Assembly: GCA_905381055.1 (NCBI GenBank)
Contig: CAJPUR010000007.1
Location: 1-57,704 of the forward strand
Length of the DNA stretch: 57,704 bases
Direction: 5' to 3'
DNA from: an uncultured Flavobacteriaceae bacterium
GTDB lineage: Bacteria; Bacteroidota; Bacteroidia; Flavobacteriales; Flavobacteriaceae
Position numbers and translations under genes: made by a program. Positions within the stretch are counted from its first letter, which is position 1, and each line of letters starts with the position of its first letter. Positions 1 through 8,325 of the stretch are shown here, one piece after another. Under the pieces are notes generated by a model. It saw only the letters and a list, made by a program, of their open reading frames with translations, was not told the DNA's origin and searched no databases.

Positions 1-56
1 GGTAGAGCGTCAGCCTTCCAAGCTGAATGTCGCCGGTTCGAACCCGGTCTCCCGCT
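1..56 (+). tRNA. tRNA-Gly(TCC), 5' truncated by the window edge
   Basis: The sequence starts inside the D arm. The anticodon loop CTTCCAA gives anticodon TCC (Gly). The T arm (GCCGG, TTCGAAC, CCGGT) is followed by the 3' acceptor strand CTCCCGC and discriminator T at position 56; CCA is not encoded. The missing 5' acceptor strand should lie just before position 1. It is followed 7 nt later by a tRNA-Thr, the same Gly-Thr order seen upstream of tuf in many bacteria. Confidence 0.93.
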
Positions 57-63
57 CAAATTA

Positions 64-135
64 GCCGATGTAGCTCAGGGGTAGAGCGTTTCCTTGGTAA
101 GGAAGAGGTCCCGAGTTCAAATCTCGGCATTGGCT
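64..135 (+). tRNA. tRNA-Thr(GGT)
   Basis: A complete cloverleaf is visible. Acceptor strands GCCGATG (64-70) and CATTGGC (128-134) pair with one G-T, and the discriminator is T135. The anticodon loop TTGGTAA gives GGT, reading ACC/ACT Thr codons. The T loop is TTCAAAT. CCA is not encoded. In many bacteria this gene directly precedes tuf; here tuf begins about 4.9 kb further on. Confidence 0.96.
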
Positions 136-197
136 CTACTGATTTTAAATAGTTATCCTTTCTATTGATAATACTTTTCATCTTTTTTTCTAATTCC

Positions 198-422
198 TCA
201 GTTTTCTTTTTGTCTAGAAAATGTGATAATAGCGGCTTCCCTTGCCCACAAAAATAGAAGTCTTCTTTTTTCAATTAACTGAAATGAAATATCCCAACCT
301 TTATTTCCATAATCATTCATTATATTCTCCATTTTTTTGAAAGGTAATCTTCCTTGACCAAATAGAATTGACCATAAAGCACTTTCTTTAATAACTTCAA
401 CTTTGTATTCTTTTTTCATCAT
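198..422 (-). CDS. small DUF4177-like protein
   Basis: This 74-residue protein has no signal peptide or membrane segment. The pattern is that of short DUF4177-type proteins: an N-terminal EYKVEVIKES strand, a helix ending in NDYGNKGWDISF, and a closing strand (AIITFSR). The N..G..GW motif at about residues 38-44 is the main support. No biochemical role is known for the family. Two consecutive ATG codons begin the frame, so the start could be 422 or 419. It is transcribed divergently from the deacetylase gene at 491. An overlapping frame on the same strand reaches into the tRNA-Thr gene and is judged spurious. Confidence 0.6.
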   Translation of the reverse strand: MMKKEYKVEVIKESALWSILFGQGRLPFKKMENIMNDYGNKGWDISFQLIEKRRLLFLWAREAAIITFSRQKEN

Positions 423-490
423 GTGAAAGTTTTTTAATTAATATTAATTTAGTTAAAAAAAAATTATATTTTAGATAAATTGATATTATT

Positions 491-1435
491 ATGAAAATTA
501 AATATCTATTTTATTTGTTTATATTTTTTTTGGTATACACATCTCATTGTCAAGAAAATAATATTTTAGAAAAATTAGGTTTTGAGAAAGATTCAAAATT
601 ACTAATAATTCATAATGATGACATTGGAATGTCTCAATCAGTAAATAGTGCAAGTTTTGATGCTTTCGATAAAGGTTATATAAACTCTGGAAGTGTAATG
701 GTTCCGTGCCCATGGTTTCTTGAAGTTGTTCAATACTCAAAAAAAAATCCAAATCTTGATATAGGGATTCACCTTACTCTTACATCTGAATGGAAAAATT
801 ATAAATGGGGAGGAGTATCTTCTTCAGATAAAATTAAATCTATTTTAGATGACAAAGGTCACTTCTATCCTGAAGTTTCATATGTTCAAAAAAATGCAAA
901 ATATAATGAAGTAAAAATTGAACTTGAAGCTCAAATAAATTACTTTTTATCTAATGGATTGATTCCAACTCACCTAGATACTCACATGGGCGCAGTTAGA
1001 GCGACTCCAAAAACACTTCAAGCCTATTTAGAGGTCGGAAACAAGTTTCAATTGCCTGTCCAAATATCCGAAGACTATAAATCTATTCTCGATAATAAAT
1101 TAATTGATTTTACAAGAATTGATAAATCCAAAATATTATTTGTGAAAAAAATATACGGTAAGCAAGATGATACACCAATAAATTATGAGGAATGGATGAT
1201 ATTCTACAAAAAGGTTTTAGATGATATAAAACCTGGCTTAAATGTATTGCTTGTTCATGTTGGATACGACAATGATGAACTTAAAGCAATAACAGTAGAT
1301 CATCCACATTGGGGATCAAAATGGAGAGAATTAGATTTTAAAATTCTTGAAAGTCAAGAATTTAGAAAAAGGTTGAAAAACAGAAATATTGAACTTGTCA
1401 CATGGAATCAAATAAAAAAAGTCTTGTATGATTAA
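491..1435 (+). CDS. secreted YdjC/ChbG-family carbohydrate deacetylase
   Basis: The 314-residue protein begins with a hydrophobic signal segment (residues 4-20, ending near SHCQ). The body matches the YdjC/ChbG family: LLIIHNDDIGMS at about residues 38-49 supplies the catalytic/metal Asp pair, IGIHLTLTSEW contributes a metal His, and THLDTHMGAV contributes the second His pair. Known members remove acetyl groups from N-acetylated sugars such as chitobiose; the substrate here is unknown. The signal peptide suggests periplasmic or surface action, unlike cytoplasmic ChbG of enterobacteria. No chitin-use genes are adjacent; the nearest functional neighbour is a Gfo/Idh/MocA oxidoreductase. A possible -7 box TATTTTAG lies at 467-474. 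Confidence 0.82.
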   Translation: MKIKYLFYLFIFFLVYTSHCQENNILEKLGFEKDSKLLIIHNDDIGMSQSVNSASFDAFDKGYINSGSVMVPCPWFLEVVQYSKKNPNLDIGIHLTLTSEWKNYKWGGVSSSDKIKSILDDKGHFYPEVSYVQKNAKYNEVKIELEAQINYFLSNGLIPTHLDTHMGAVRATPKTLQAYLEVGNKFQLPVQISEDYKSILDNKLIDFTRIDKSKILFVKKIYGKQDDTPINYEEWMIFYKKVLDDIKPGLNVLLVHVGYDNDELKAITVDHPHWGSKWRELDFKILESQEFRKRLKNRNIELVTWNQIKKVLYD

Positions 1436-1492
1436 CTAAATTCTTCTTCGATATTTTTATTTACCCACAACTAACTTATTCCTTTTTCTTTA

Positions 1493-1897
1493 TTAAATAG
1501 TTCCTTTTTTTGATCCATAATAAAATAAGCCAAGAGTTATAAGGCCCATTATTATTACTGGTAATGGTGCGGTTGGTTCACCTTTCAAAAAACTTATTAA
1601 ATCAGGAAGAGCAAAAAATCCCTGAAGAACGAAAAAAAGAAATGACATTCTCTTTAAAGTATTAATTTCGGTAAATGACATAGTTCCAATAATTAGAAAA
1701 ATTATTCCAATTACTAATAATCCTACTACAAGAGCAAATGTGTTAAATATTATTATAGCATCCTCTGATGGGTTACTTCCAAATGCATCACTTACAAGTG
1801 TTAATTTAAATTCAGGAGATAAAATTGAAAGGAAAAGAGGTAGTCCTTGAAGAAAAATGAGGGAAATACATATCCAAAAAATAGTTTTTATTTTCAT
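1493..1897 (-). CDS. small integral membrane protein, function unknown
   Basis: This 134-residue hydrophobic protein has four predicted membrane segments (about residues 5-25, 45-70, 80-100 and 108-128), separated by short polar loops. The first loop carries SDAFGSNPSEDA. I recognise no catalytic motif and assign no function. It resembles in length and topology the many small four-helix membrane proteins of flavobacteria. It lies convergent to the deacetylase gene and divergent from the oxidoreductase at 1993, so it is probably transcribed alone. Confidence 0.65.
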   Translation of the reverse strand: MKIKTIFWICISLIFLQGLPLFLSILSPEFKLTLVSDAFGSNPSEDAIIIFNTFALVVGLLVIGIIFLIIGTMSFTEINTLKRMSFLFFVLQGFFALPDLISFLKGEPTAPLPVIIMGLITLGLFYYGSKKGTI

Positions 1898-1992
1898 TAT
1901 TATTTATTTATATAATAGTATTTACAAATTAAACCAATTAATGAATAAAAAAAATTTATTAATTTGTTAATTAAAACCAAATAACACTTTAT

Positions 1993-3081
1993 ATGAATAA
2001 AAAGAGAAGAGAATTCATTCAAAAAACTGCAATTATTGCTACTTCTACCGCTTTTACTCCTAATATTATTTTATCAGCTACTAAGGCAAAAAAAGAAAAG
2101 TTAGGAGTTGCTTTAGTAGGGCTCGGATATTATAGTAGTCAATTACTTGCCCCAGCTTTAAAGCTTACTAAAAATTGTGAGCTGACAGGAATTGTAACAG
2201 GTAGTCCAGAAAAAATTCCGATTTGGCAAGAAAAATATAATATAAAAGATAAAAATGTTTATAATTATCAAAATCTTGAAGAAATAGGTAATAACCCTGA
2301 TATTGATGTTATATATGTAGTTTTACCCCCTTCTATGCATGCGGAATATTCAATAAGAGCAGCAAATACTGGAAAACATGTTTGGTGTGAAAAGCCAATG
2401 GCTATGTCAGTTGATGAATGTGAAGCAATGATTAAAGCATGTAAAGATAATAAGGTTAAACTTGCCATTGGCTATAGATGCCAACATGATCCCAATATTC
2501 AAGCTTATATGAAAGTTGCTAATAAACTCCCTTTTGGCAATACAAAGATGATTTCCTCTGCAGCAGGATACTTTGATGGAAGGACAGACCATTGGAAACA
2601 AAACAAGAAATTGGGTGGAGGTGCAATGGGTGACATGGGGGTATATGCTCTTCAAGGTGCTCGTTTAGCCACAGGGGAAGAGCCTATTTCAGTTTTGGCA
2701 AAATCATCAACAACACGTCCAAATATTTATCATGAGGTAGAAGAGACTATGATGTTTCAGTTAGAGTTTCCTAGTGGAGCACTTGCTGCATGTCATACAA
2801 GTTTTGGAATTAGAATGAATTATCTTCAGGTTAATTACGAAAAGGGGTGGGTAAAAATGGAGCCTCATTGGGCATACAGTGGTAACAATGGGAGTATGTC
2901 TGACGGAACAATAATCAACTATCCATTAGAGAATCAACAAGCAAAACAAATGGATGAAGATGCTGATTCTATTTTAAATAATAAGCCTATGATTGTCCCA
3001 GGAGAGGAAGGGCTAAGAGATATTAGGGTAGTAGAGGCCGTATATAGGTCTGCCTCACGAAATTGTATAGTTAGGATATAG
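1993..3081 (+). CDS. Gfo/Idh/MocA-family oxidoreductase with Tat-type signal
   Basis: The 362-residue protein starts KKRREFIQK followed by a hydrophobic stretch, a twin-arginine-type export signal. The Rossmann domain begins at about residue 37 with GVALVGLGYYSSQLLAPAL. The conserved EKPMAMSVDEC block (about 134-144) carries the catalytic Lys of the family, and a C-terminal domain with GGGAMGDMGVY and a substrate-facing HTS segment follows. Relatives are NAD(P)-dependent sugar dehydrogenases such as periplasmic glucose-fructose oxidoreductase, which keeps its cofactor during Tat export. The substrate cannot be read from sequence. It is a single-gene unit with divergent and convergent neighbours. 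Confidence 0.88.
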   Translation: MNKKRREFIQKTAIIATSTAFTPNIILSATKAKKEKLGVALVGLGYYSSQLLAPALKLTKNCELTGIVTGSPEKIPIWQEKYNIKDKNVYNYQNLEEIGNNPDIDVIYVVLPPSMHAEYSIRAANTGKHVWCEKPMAMSVDECEAMIKACKDNKVKLAIGYRCQHDPNIQAYMKVANKLPFGNTKMISSAAGYFDGRTDHWKQNKKLGGGAMGDMGVYALQGARLATGEEPISVLAKSSTTRPNIYHEVEETMMFQLEFPSGALAACHTSFGIRMNYLQVNYEKGWVKMEPHWAYSGNNGSMSDGTIINYPLENQQAKQMDEDADSILNNKPMIVPGEEGLRDIRVVEAVYRSASRNCIVRI

Positions 3082-3171
3082 TTTATAATTAATTAATATT
3101 AATAAATTTTGATTTAATCAATTAAACAATTTTTTTACAATTTTAATTACATTTTTTAAATAAACTAATAT

Positions 3172-4086
3172 TTAATTTTCAATAAAGGCTTTCACTAAGT
3201 TTTTTACCTTCTCAAATCTGGGGTCTAATCCGTGTCTAGCTCCTTCAAGTCTGTAATGAATGACTCTGTCATTTAAGTAAGAGAATTTAAAAAAGTTGTC
3301 AAATATTTGTTCTGGATCTTTTATCCTATCACTATTATATCCCATTGTTTTTGCCCATATAAAAGCTACTTCTTCAGAATTTATAAAGTCGTAATCAAAA
3401 ACTCCTAAACCACCATAATATGGACATGTTGTATCTTTTGTACCACTAAAACTTAAAATTTTTCTAAAATTTTGAGGAATAGTTTTTATATCATGAATAT
3501 CTGAATTGATATTTGATCTTGACCAAAATTCATTATCTCTATATTGAAGTTTATTTAATTGACTAAATAAACAAATCGCTTTTTTAAAGGACTCTGTTTT
3601 TAATTCAATTAATAATTGATTTACCAAAGCTGAACCATTGGAATATCCAATTATTGAAATATCTTGTATATCAATATTTTTAAATGTTTTTAAACGTTCA
3701 ATTACTTCATTTATAAATTCAACGTCAGGAGCTTTTGAAGTTTCTCTTCCAATATTCCAACTTTTTTTATACCCTTGTGGAGATACAATTAAATGATTGT
3801 CAATATGATCATATTCATTAATTATTTCTTTGGCATTTCCTCCATTGCCATGAAGTAAAATTAAAATAGGGATATTATTGTTGTCATTTTCTGGGTATTT
3901 AAAAAAAACACTTCTTTTATATCCATTTGGATTTTGAGACCAAGTTTGATTAATTTCGAATGATTGAATTATGCCCTTAACAATATTTTTATTTTCGGAA
4001 ATGGGATTGGATTCTATGATTGTATCCTTTCCACTTGAGCAATGAATTAAAGAAAGAGTAGAGAATAAAAAAAATAAGTTTTTCAT
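3172..4086 (-). CDS. exported alpha/beta-hydrolase (PHB depolymerase/feruloyl-esterase-like)
   Basis: I chose the ATG at 4086 rather than the upstream one at 4119 because the protein then begins with a signal segment MKNLFFLFSTLSLIHC, whose Cys followed by SSGK resembles a lipoprotein site. The 304-residue product has the oxyanion motif LLHGNGG, the nucleophile elbow GYSNGS, an acid candidate in SGTKDTTCP, and a C-terminal catalytic His in GARHGLDPR. This order fits the LpqC/poly(3-hydroxybutyrate) depolymerase-like esterases. The substrate is unknown: polyester, feruloyl or acetyl ester are all possible. It probably acts in the periplasm or on the outer membrane. It runs in the same direction as the outer-membrane protein gene upstream, 53 nt away. 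Confidence 0.78.
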   Translation of the reverse strand: MKNLFFLFSTLSLIHCSSGKDTIIESNPISENKNIVKGIIQSFEINQTWSQNPNGYKRSVFFKYPENDNNNIPILILLHGNGGNAKEIINEYDHIDNHLIVSPQGYKKSWNIGRETSKAPDVEFINEVIERLKTFKNIDIQDISIIGYSNGSALVNQLLIELKTESFKKAICLFSQLNKLQYRDNEFWSRSNINSDIHDIKTIPQNFRKILSFSGTKDTTCPYYGGLGVFDYDFINSEEVAFIWAKTMGYNSDRIKDPEQIFDNFFKFSYLNDRVIHYRLEGARHGLDPRFEKVKNLVKAFIEN

Positions 4087-4139
4087 TTTTGTATTAATTA
4101 AATATTCATAATTAAACATCTTTTTTGTAGCGTTAATAA

Positions 4140-4916
4140 TTAATCTTTATTTAGTTTTTCAACAAGATTAATATTGAATGAATAATTTAGTGCGATATTC
4201 CAATCAAATTTTTTACCAGTTAAACCTCCAAAATATATAGGTTTATTCATTACCGATGTTATTGATATTGGAAAATCATTATGAATAAGGGTTAGAGTTT
4301 GAGCACTAAATAAACCAGTTGAGGTGTCATCTATTTTGATCGTGTAAAACTGCGGAGACCATTGAAAAGTTATTTTTTTACTAATATTAAATTCTTCTAT
4401 AAGTGGTGTTATAAAAAATAATCTTATTTTTTTAAACTGGTCATAATTTATTATTTTGATTGGAAAACCATTGTAATAGGACACTTTTAATCCATATTTT
4501 TTGTTAAACAAAAATGTAAAATTTGGATTTACCATTCCTGCACTCCAGGGCTGCAGTATCGTATTGGGTAAATTTTCTTCTTGAACATTTACTTCAGTAG
4601 TAAAAACTCCTGGTAAAAAAAGTCCCAAATCAAACTTAATTTTTTCTTTTCTTATTACTTGATAATTCCAATATATATCTATTCCCCATAATTGAAGACC
4701 TTCTAAGTCATAACGCAATAGGGGATTTACTGAAAATCTATCTTTACCAAATGATAAACTCGAAATAACAGTAGGTTTACTTCTAGAAAACAATGGGATC
4801 CAATCAATACCGTTGGTATTGAAATTTATATTACCATTAAAAAAATATTCTTTTTTTTCTTGAGAAAATAATAAAAGAGGAAATATAATTATTAAAATTA
4901 AATTGATTTTTTTCAT
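4140..4916 (-). CDS. probable outer-membrane beta-barrel protein, function unknown
   Basis: The 258-residue product has a signal peptide (MKKINLILIIIFPLLLFSQ). After it come repeated short alternating strands rich in aromatic residues (ISSLSFGKDRFSVNPLLRY, LWGIDIYWNYQVI, FDWNIALNYSFNINL), the look of a small outer-membrane barrel. No named family is recognised. The C-terminus does not end in the classical aromatic residue (it ends KLNKD), so a periplasmic beta-rich protein is the alternative. It is divergent from tuf, with 152 nt between them. Confidence 0.55.
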   Translation of the reverse strand: MKKINLILIIIFPLLLFSQEKKEYFFNGNINFNTNGIDWIPLFSRSKPTVISSLSFGKDRFSVNPLLRYDLEGLQLWGIDIYWNYQVIRKEKIKFDLGLFLPGVFTTEVNVQEENLPNTILQPWSAGMVNPNFTFLFNKKYGLKVSYYNGFPIKIINYDQFKKIRLFFITPLIEEFNISKKITFQWSPQFYTIKIDDTSTGLFSAQTLTLIHNDFPISITSVMNKPIYFGGLTGKKFDWNIALNYSFNINLVEKLNKD

Positions 4917-5003
4917 TATTTTTTATTAAAAAAAAATTGATTCCAATTAAGGTTTTTATAAAAAATTGTTTTTTGTAAAATATATAAAAAAAGGGAGTAA
5001 AAA

Positions 5004-5035
5004 TTGATATTAAATTAATTTTTTTTCTAAATTTG
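5004..5035 (+). promoter_or_regulatory. promoter of tuf (Bacteroidota type)
   Basis: TTG at 5004-5006 and TAAATTTG at 5028-5035 are separated by 21 nt, matching the Bacteroidota primary-sigma consensus (TTG, 19-21 nt, TAnnTTTG). The expected transcript start near 5042 leaves a leader of about 27 nt before the tuf ATG at 5069. Confidence 0.75.
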
Positions 5036-5068
5036 CAAACTCTTAAACAATAAAGAAAAAACTCAATT

Positions 5069-6256
5069 ATGGCTAAAGAAACTTTTGACCGCTCCAAACC
5101 TCACTTAAATATTGGAACAATAGGTCACGTAGATCATGGTAAAACAACACTTACAGCTGCAATTACAAAAGTACTTGCTGATGCTGGATATTCAGAAGCT
5201 AAAAGTTTTGATCAAATTGATAATGCTCCTGAGGAAAAAGAACGTGGTATAACAATTAATACCTCTCATGTTGAATATCAAACACAAAATCGTCATTATG
5301 CACATGTAGACTGTCCAGGACACGCAGACTATGTTAAAAACATGGTCACTGGTGCTGCTCAGATGGATGGTGCAATATTAGTTGTTGCTGCAACAGATGG
5401 CCCCATGCCTCAAACTAGAGAACACATTTTATTGGGTCGTCAGGTTGGAGTTCCAAGACTAGTCGTTTTTTTAAACAAAGCTGATATGGTTGATGATGAT
5501 GAGTTATTAGAATTAGTAGAGATGGAAGTCCGTGAACTTTTATCTTTCTATGATTACGATGGTGATAACACACCATGTGTTTTAGGTTCTGCTCTAGGAG
5601 CTTTAAACGGAGAGGCTAAATGGGTTGAGACTATAACTAAATTAATGGCAGAAGTCGACTCTTATATCGAGCTTCCAAAGCGTGATGTTGATAAAGATGC
5701 ATTAATGCCTGTAGAAGATGTATTTTCAATTACTGGAAGAGGAACTGTTGCAACTGGAAGAGTTGAAACAGGGGTATTTAACTCTGGAGACTCAGTTGAC
5801 ATAATTGGAATGGGTGCAGAAAAATTAACTTCAACTGTAACTGGAGTTGAAATGTTCAGAAAAATTTTAGACAGAGGTGAAGCTGGCGATAATGTTGGTA
5901 TACTTTTAAGAGGTATCGAAAAAACTGATATTGCAAGAGGAATGGTAATCTGTAAACCAGGATCTGTTAAACCTCATGCTAAATTTGAAGCTGAAGTTTA
6001 TATCTTGAAAAAAGAAGAAGGAGGAAGACATACCCCTTTTCATAATAATTATCGTCCTCAATTTTATGTTAGAACAACTGACGTAACAGGTAATATTAGT
6101 TTACCTAGTGGTGTGGAAATGGTAATGCCAGGTGATAATTTAACTATTAATGTAGAATTAATTCAACCTATTGCTTTAAGTCTTGGCTTAAGGTTTGCGA
6201 TAAGAGAGGGTGGAAGGACAGTAGGTGCTGGTCAGGTCACTAAAATTCTAGATTAG
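5069..6256 (+). CDS. tuf: translation elongation factor Tu
   Basis: EF-Tu delivers aminoacyl-tRNA to the ribosome as a GTP complex. The 395-residue protein has the P-loop GHVDHGKT at residues 19-26, the switch region [19 protein letters not shown] at about 81-85, NKADMVDD for guanine recognition, and beta-barrel domains 2 and 3 ending in [12 protein letters not shown]. Length and composition are normal. It has its own promoter and is followed by tRNA-Trp and secE, the usual Bacteroidota arrangement. Codon use looks optimised (many GGT, CGT and AAA codons), as expected for an abundant protein. Confidence 0.99.
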   Translation: MAKETFDRSKPHLNIGTIGHVDHGKTTLTAAITKVLADAGYSEAKSFDQIDNAPEEKERGITINTSHVEYQTQNRHYAHVDCPGHADYVKNMVTGAAQMDGAILVVAATDGPMPQTREHILLGRQVGVPRLVVFLNKADMVDDDELLELVEMEVRELLSFYDYDGDNTPCVLGSALGALNGEAKWVETITKLMAEVDSYIELPKRDVDKDALMPVEDVFSITGRGTVATGRVETGVFNSGDSVDIIGMGAEKLTSTVTGVEMFRKILDRGEAGDNVGILLRGIEKTDIARGMVICKPGSVKPHAKFEAEVYILKKEEGGRHTPFHNNYRPQFYVRTTDVTGNISLPSGVEMVMPGDNLTINVELIQPIALSLGLRFAIREGGRTVGAGQVTKILD

Positions 6257-6277
6257 TATACGTTTAATTTAAAATAT

Positions 6278-6296
6278 AAGCATTAAATCAATGCTT
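6278..6296 (+). other. stem-loop between tuf and tRNA-Trp
   Basis: AAGCATT (6278-6284) and AATGCTT (6290-6296) form a perfect 7-bp stem with loop AAATC, 22 nt after the tuf stop. No T tract follows, so it is more likely an mRNA-end or tRNA-processing structure than an intrinsic terminator. Confidence 0.45.
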
Positions 6297-6310
6297 GATA
6301 TAAAAATCAA

Positions 6311-6383
6311 ACGGGTTTAGCTCAGTTGGTAGAGCACTGGTCTCCAAAACCAGGTGTCGGGAGTTCGAGTCTCTCAACCCGTG
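6311..6383 (+). tRNA. tRNA-Trp(CCA)
   Basis: Acceptor strands ACGGGTT (6311-6317) and AACCCGT (6376-6382) pair fully, with discriminator G6383. The anticodon loop CTCCAAA gives CCA, reading UGG. The T loop is TTCGAGT. Placement between tuf and secE is characteristic of Bacteroidota and suggests cotranscription with both. Confidence 0.97.
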
Positions 6384-6386
6384 CTT

Positions 6387-6396
6387 AAAAGGAGGA
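6387..6396 (+). promoter_or_regulatory. Shine-Dalgarno-like sequence before secE
   Basis: AAAAGGAGGA lies just after tRNA-Trp, with 11 nt between the last G and the secE ATG. It is fully complementary to the usual 16S anti-SD core. Such sites are rare in Bacteroidota, and the other genes in this window start without one at a usable distance. Confidence 0.55.
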
Positions 6397-6406
6397 TTAA
6401 TAATTA

Positions 6407-6604
6407 ATGTCAGGAGTTATAACATACATAAAAGAGTCATTCGAGGAATTGAAAAATAATGTTTCTTGGACTCCGCGTTCTGAACTTCAAAGACTTACTA
6501 TGGTTGTACTAGTATTTTCGCTTATTTTTTCTTTAGCAATATGGGGTGCTGATACTGTTCTTTCCAGATTAATAACTATATATTTTAAATTAATTAATGG
6601 TTAA
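6407..6604 (+). CDS. secE: preprotein translocase subunit SecE
   Basis: SecE clamps SecY in the inner-membrane protein-export channel. The 65-residue protein is the short single-span form: an amphipathic helix (TYIKESFEELKNNVSWTPRSEL, in which VSWTP is the family signature) followed by one membrane helix at about residues 29-55. It sits 23 nt after tRNA-Trp and 2 nt before nusG, the usual coupling. A strong SD-like sequence precedes it. Confidence 0.95.
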   Translation: MSGVITYIKESFEELKNNVSWTPRSELQRLTMVVLVFSLIFSLAIWGADTVLSRLITIYFKLING

Positions 6605-6606
6605 TT

Positions 6607-7158
6607 ATGGTTGAAACTAATAATAAAAAATGGTATGTAGTTAGGGCTGTAAGTGGTCAGGAATCTAAGATTAAAGACTATATTATGTCTGAGGTCACTA
6701 GACTTGGGTTTGAAAAGTTTATTGAGGATATTTTAGTTCCTACTGAGAAAGTAATTCAAATTCGTAAGGGTAAAAAAATTAATAAAGAAAAAGTTTATTT
6801 TCCAGGCTACATAATGGTTAAGGCAAACCTAATTGGTGAACTTCCACACATTATTAAGTCTGTAACTAATGTCATTGGTTTTCTTGGAGAAACTAAAGGT
6901 GGAGAACCAATCCCTCTAAGAGAATCAGAAGTTAATAGAATGTTAGGAAAAGTTGACGAGTTAGCATTGGACAAAGAACATGCTGCTATTCCATTTGTAA
7001 ATGGTGAAACTATAAAGGTAATTGACGGTCCTTTTAATGGATTTACCGGTACAATTGAAAACATAAATGAAGATAAAAGAAAATTAGAAGTTATGGTGAA
7101 GATTTTTGGAAGAAAAACTCCACTTGAACTTAGTTACATGCAAGTTGAAAAAGTATAA
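6607..7158 (+). CDS. nusG: transcription termination/antitermination factor NusG
   Basis: NusG binds RNA polymerase and promotes processive elongation, and in many species couples transcription to ribosomes or Rho. The 183-residue protein shows the N-terminal NGN domain ([18 protein letters not shown], then [11 protein letters not shown]) and a C-terminal KOW domain at about residues 126-183 ([20 protein letters not shown]). Length is typical for Bacteroidota. It starts 2 nt after secE and lies 5 nt before rplK, so it is inside the operon. Confidence 0.97.
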   Translation: MVETNNKKWYVVRAVSGQESKIKDYIMSEVTRLGFEKFIEDILVPTEKVIQIRKGKKINKEKVYFPGYIMVKANLIGELPHIIKSVTNVIGFLGETKGGEPIPLRESEVNRMLGKVDELALDKEHAAIPFVNGETIKVIDGPFNGFTGTIENINEDKRKLEVMVKIFGRKTPLELSYMQVEKV

Positions 7159-7163
7159 TTATT

Positions 7164-7607
7164 ATGGCAAAAGAAATAGATAAACTTGTCAAATTACAGG
7201 TAAGAGGTGGAGCGGCTAATCCCTCACCTCCTGTTGGTCCTGCACTTGGCGCTGCGGGATTGAATATTATGGAATTTTGCAAACAATTTAATGCAAGAAC
7301 CCAGGACAAGCCTGGCCAAGTCCTTCCGGTTGTAATTTCAGTATATAAGGATAAATCATTTGATTTTATAATTAAAACTCCTCCTGCTGCAGTTCAACTT
7401 ATGGAAATTGCCAAGACTAAGAAAGGTTCTGGTGAACCTAATAGATTAAAAGTTGCAACTGTCACTTGGGATCAGATTAAAAAAATTGCTGAGGATAAAA
7501 TGGTAGATTTAAATGCATTTAAAATTGATTCTGCTATGAAAATGGTTGCAGGAACAGCAAGGTCAATGGGTTTTAAAGTTAAAGGTGAATTTCCTACAAA
7601 TTTATAA
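7164..7607 (+). CDS. rplK: 50S ribosomal protein L11 (uL11)
   Basis: uL11 forms the base of the GTPase-associated stalk with 23S rRNA. The 147-residue protein has the N-terminal signature [20 protein letters not shown] and the C-terminal rRNA-binding domain ending in [10 protein letters not shown]. It follows nusG by 5 nt and precedes rplA by 11 nt, in the conserved order. All features are ordinary. Confidence 0.98.
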   Translation: MAKEIDKLVKLQVRGGAANPSPPVGPALGAAGLNIMEFCKQFNARTQDKPGQVLPVVISVYKDKSFDFIIKTPPAAVQLMEIAKTKKGSGEPNRLKVATVTWDQIKKIAEDKMVDLNAFKIDSAMKMVAGTARSMGFKVKGEFPTNL

Positions 7608-7618
7608 AATTGTATTAG

Positions 7619-8314
7619 ATGTCAAAAATTACTAAAAAGCAGAAAGAACTCAAATCAAAAGTTGATGTTAATAAAACATATTCACTTGATGAAGCTTCCA
7701 AATTGATTAAAGAAATTACAGATGTTAATTTTGATGCTTCAATTGATTTAGCCGTCAGACTTGGTGTTGATCCAAAGAAAGCAAATGAAATGGTAAGAGG
7801 AGTTGTAACTCTTCCAAATGGAACGGGAAAAGAAGTAAGGGTTTTGGCTTTAGTTTCTCCTGATAAAGAGGAAGATGCCAAAAGTGCTGGAGCTGATTAT
7901 GCAGGTTTGGATGAATATTTGCAAAAAATTAAAGATGGTTGGACTGATATTGATGTAATTGTAACAATGCCAAGTGTTATGGGTAAGCTTGGACCGCTAG
8001 GTAAAATTTTAGGTCCAAGGGGATTAATGCCTAATCCAAAGACAGGAACTGTAACTATGGATATTAAAAAGGCAGTGAGTGATGTGAAAGGCGGTAAAAT
8101 AGACTTTAAAGTTGAGAAAAATGGTATTATACATACATCAATTGCTAAATCATCATTTACAGCAAGTAAAATTGCAGAAAATGCTGATGAGCTTTTTAAA
8201 ACAATAATGAAGTTAAAACCCACATCTTTAAAAGGGACATATGTCAAAAGTATATTTATGTCTAGTACAATGAGTCCTTCAATTAGAATAGAAACAAAGA
8301 CACTTAGTAATTAA
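7619..8314 (+). CDS. rplA: 50S ribosomal protein L1 (uL1)
   Basis: uL1 binds the mobile L1 stalk of 23S rRNA and helps release deacylated tRNA; in many bacteria it represses its own operon by binding the mRNA. The 231-residue protein carries the diagnostic motif [20 protein letters not shown] at about residues 127-146. Normal length. The next gene, rplJ, begins 11 nt later. I saw no clear L1-operator mimic upstream of rplK. Confidence 0.98.
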   Translation: MSKITKKQKELKSKVDVNKTYSLDEASKLIKEITDVNFDASIDLAVRLGVDPKKANEMVRGVVTLPNGTGKEVRVLALVSPDKEEDAKSAGADYAGLDEYLQKIKDGWTDIDVIVTMPSVMGKLGPLGKILGPRGLMPNPKTGTVTMDIKKAVSDVKGGKIDFKVEKNGIIHTSIAKSSFTASKIAENADELFKTIMKLKPTSLKGTYVKSIFMSSTMSPSIRIETKTLSN

Positions 8315-8325
8315 ATTTTAATAAA

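Noticed and set aside
56-274. 72-residue minus-strand frame containing PRFELGTSSLPRKRSTPELH
   Set aside because: It is antisense to the tRNA-Thr gene, a well-known source of false proteins, and overlaps the DUF4177 gene in another frame.
3109-3121. TTGATT-T-AATCAA dyad with nearby T run as terminator
   Set aside because: The stem is all weak pairs except one G-C at each side, the T run starts 9 nt later, and such dyads are expected by chance in this AT-rich gap.
136-5003. Integrated mobile island at tRNA-Thr
   Set aside because: No integrase, no duplicated tRNA end, and no transposase or phage gene was found; kept only as a gene-order observation.
4837-5097. 86-residue minus-strand frame across the tuf promoter
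   Set aside because: It overlaps the tuf start and promoter, and its sequence is low-complexity Phe/Lys/Ile typical of AT-rich noise.
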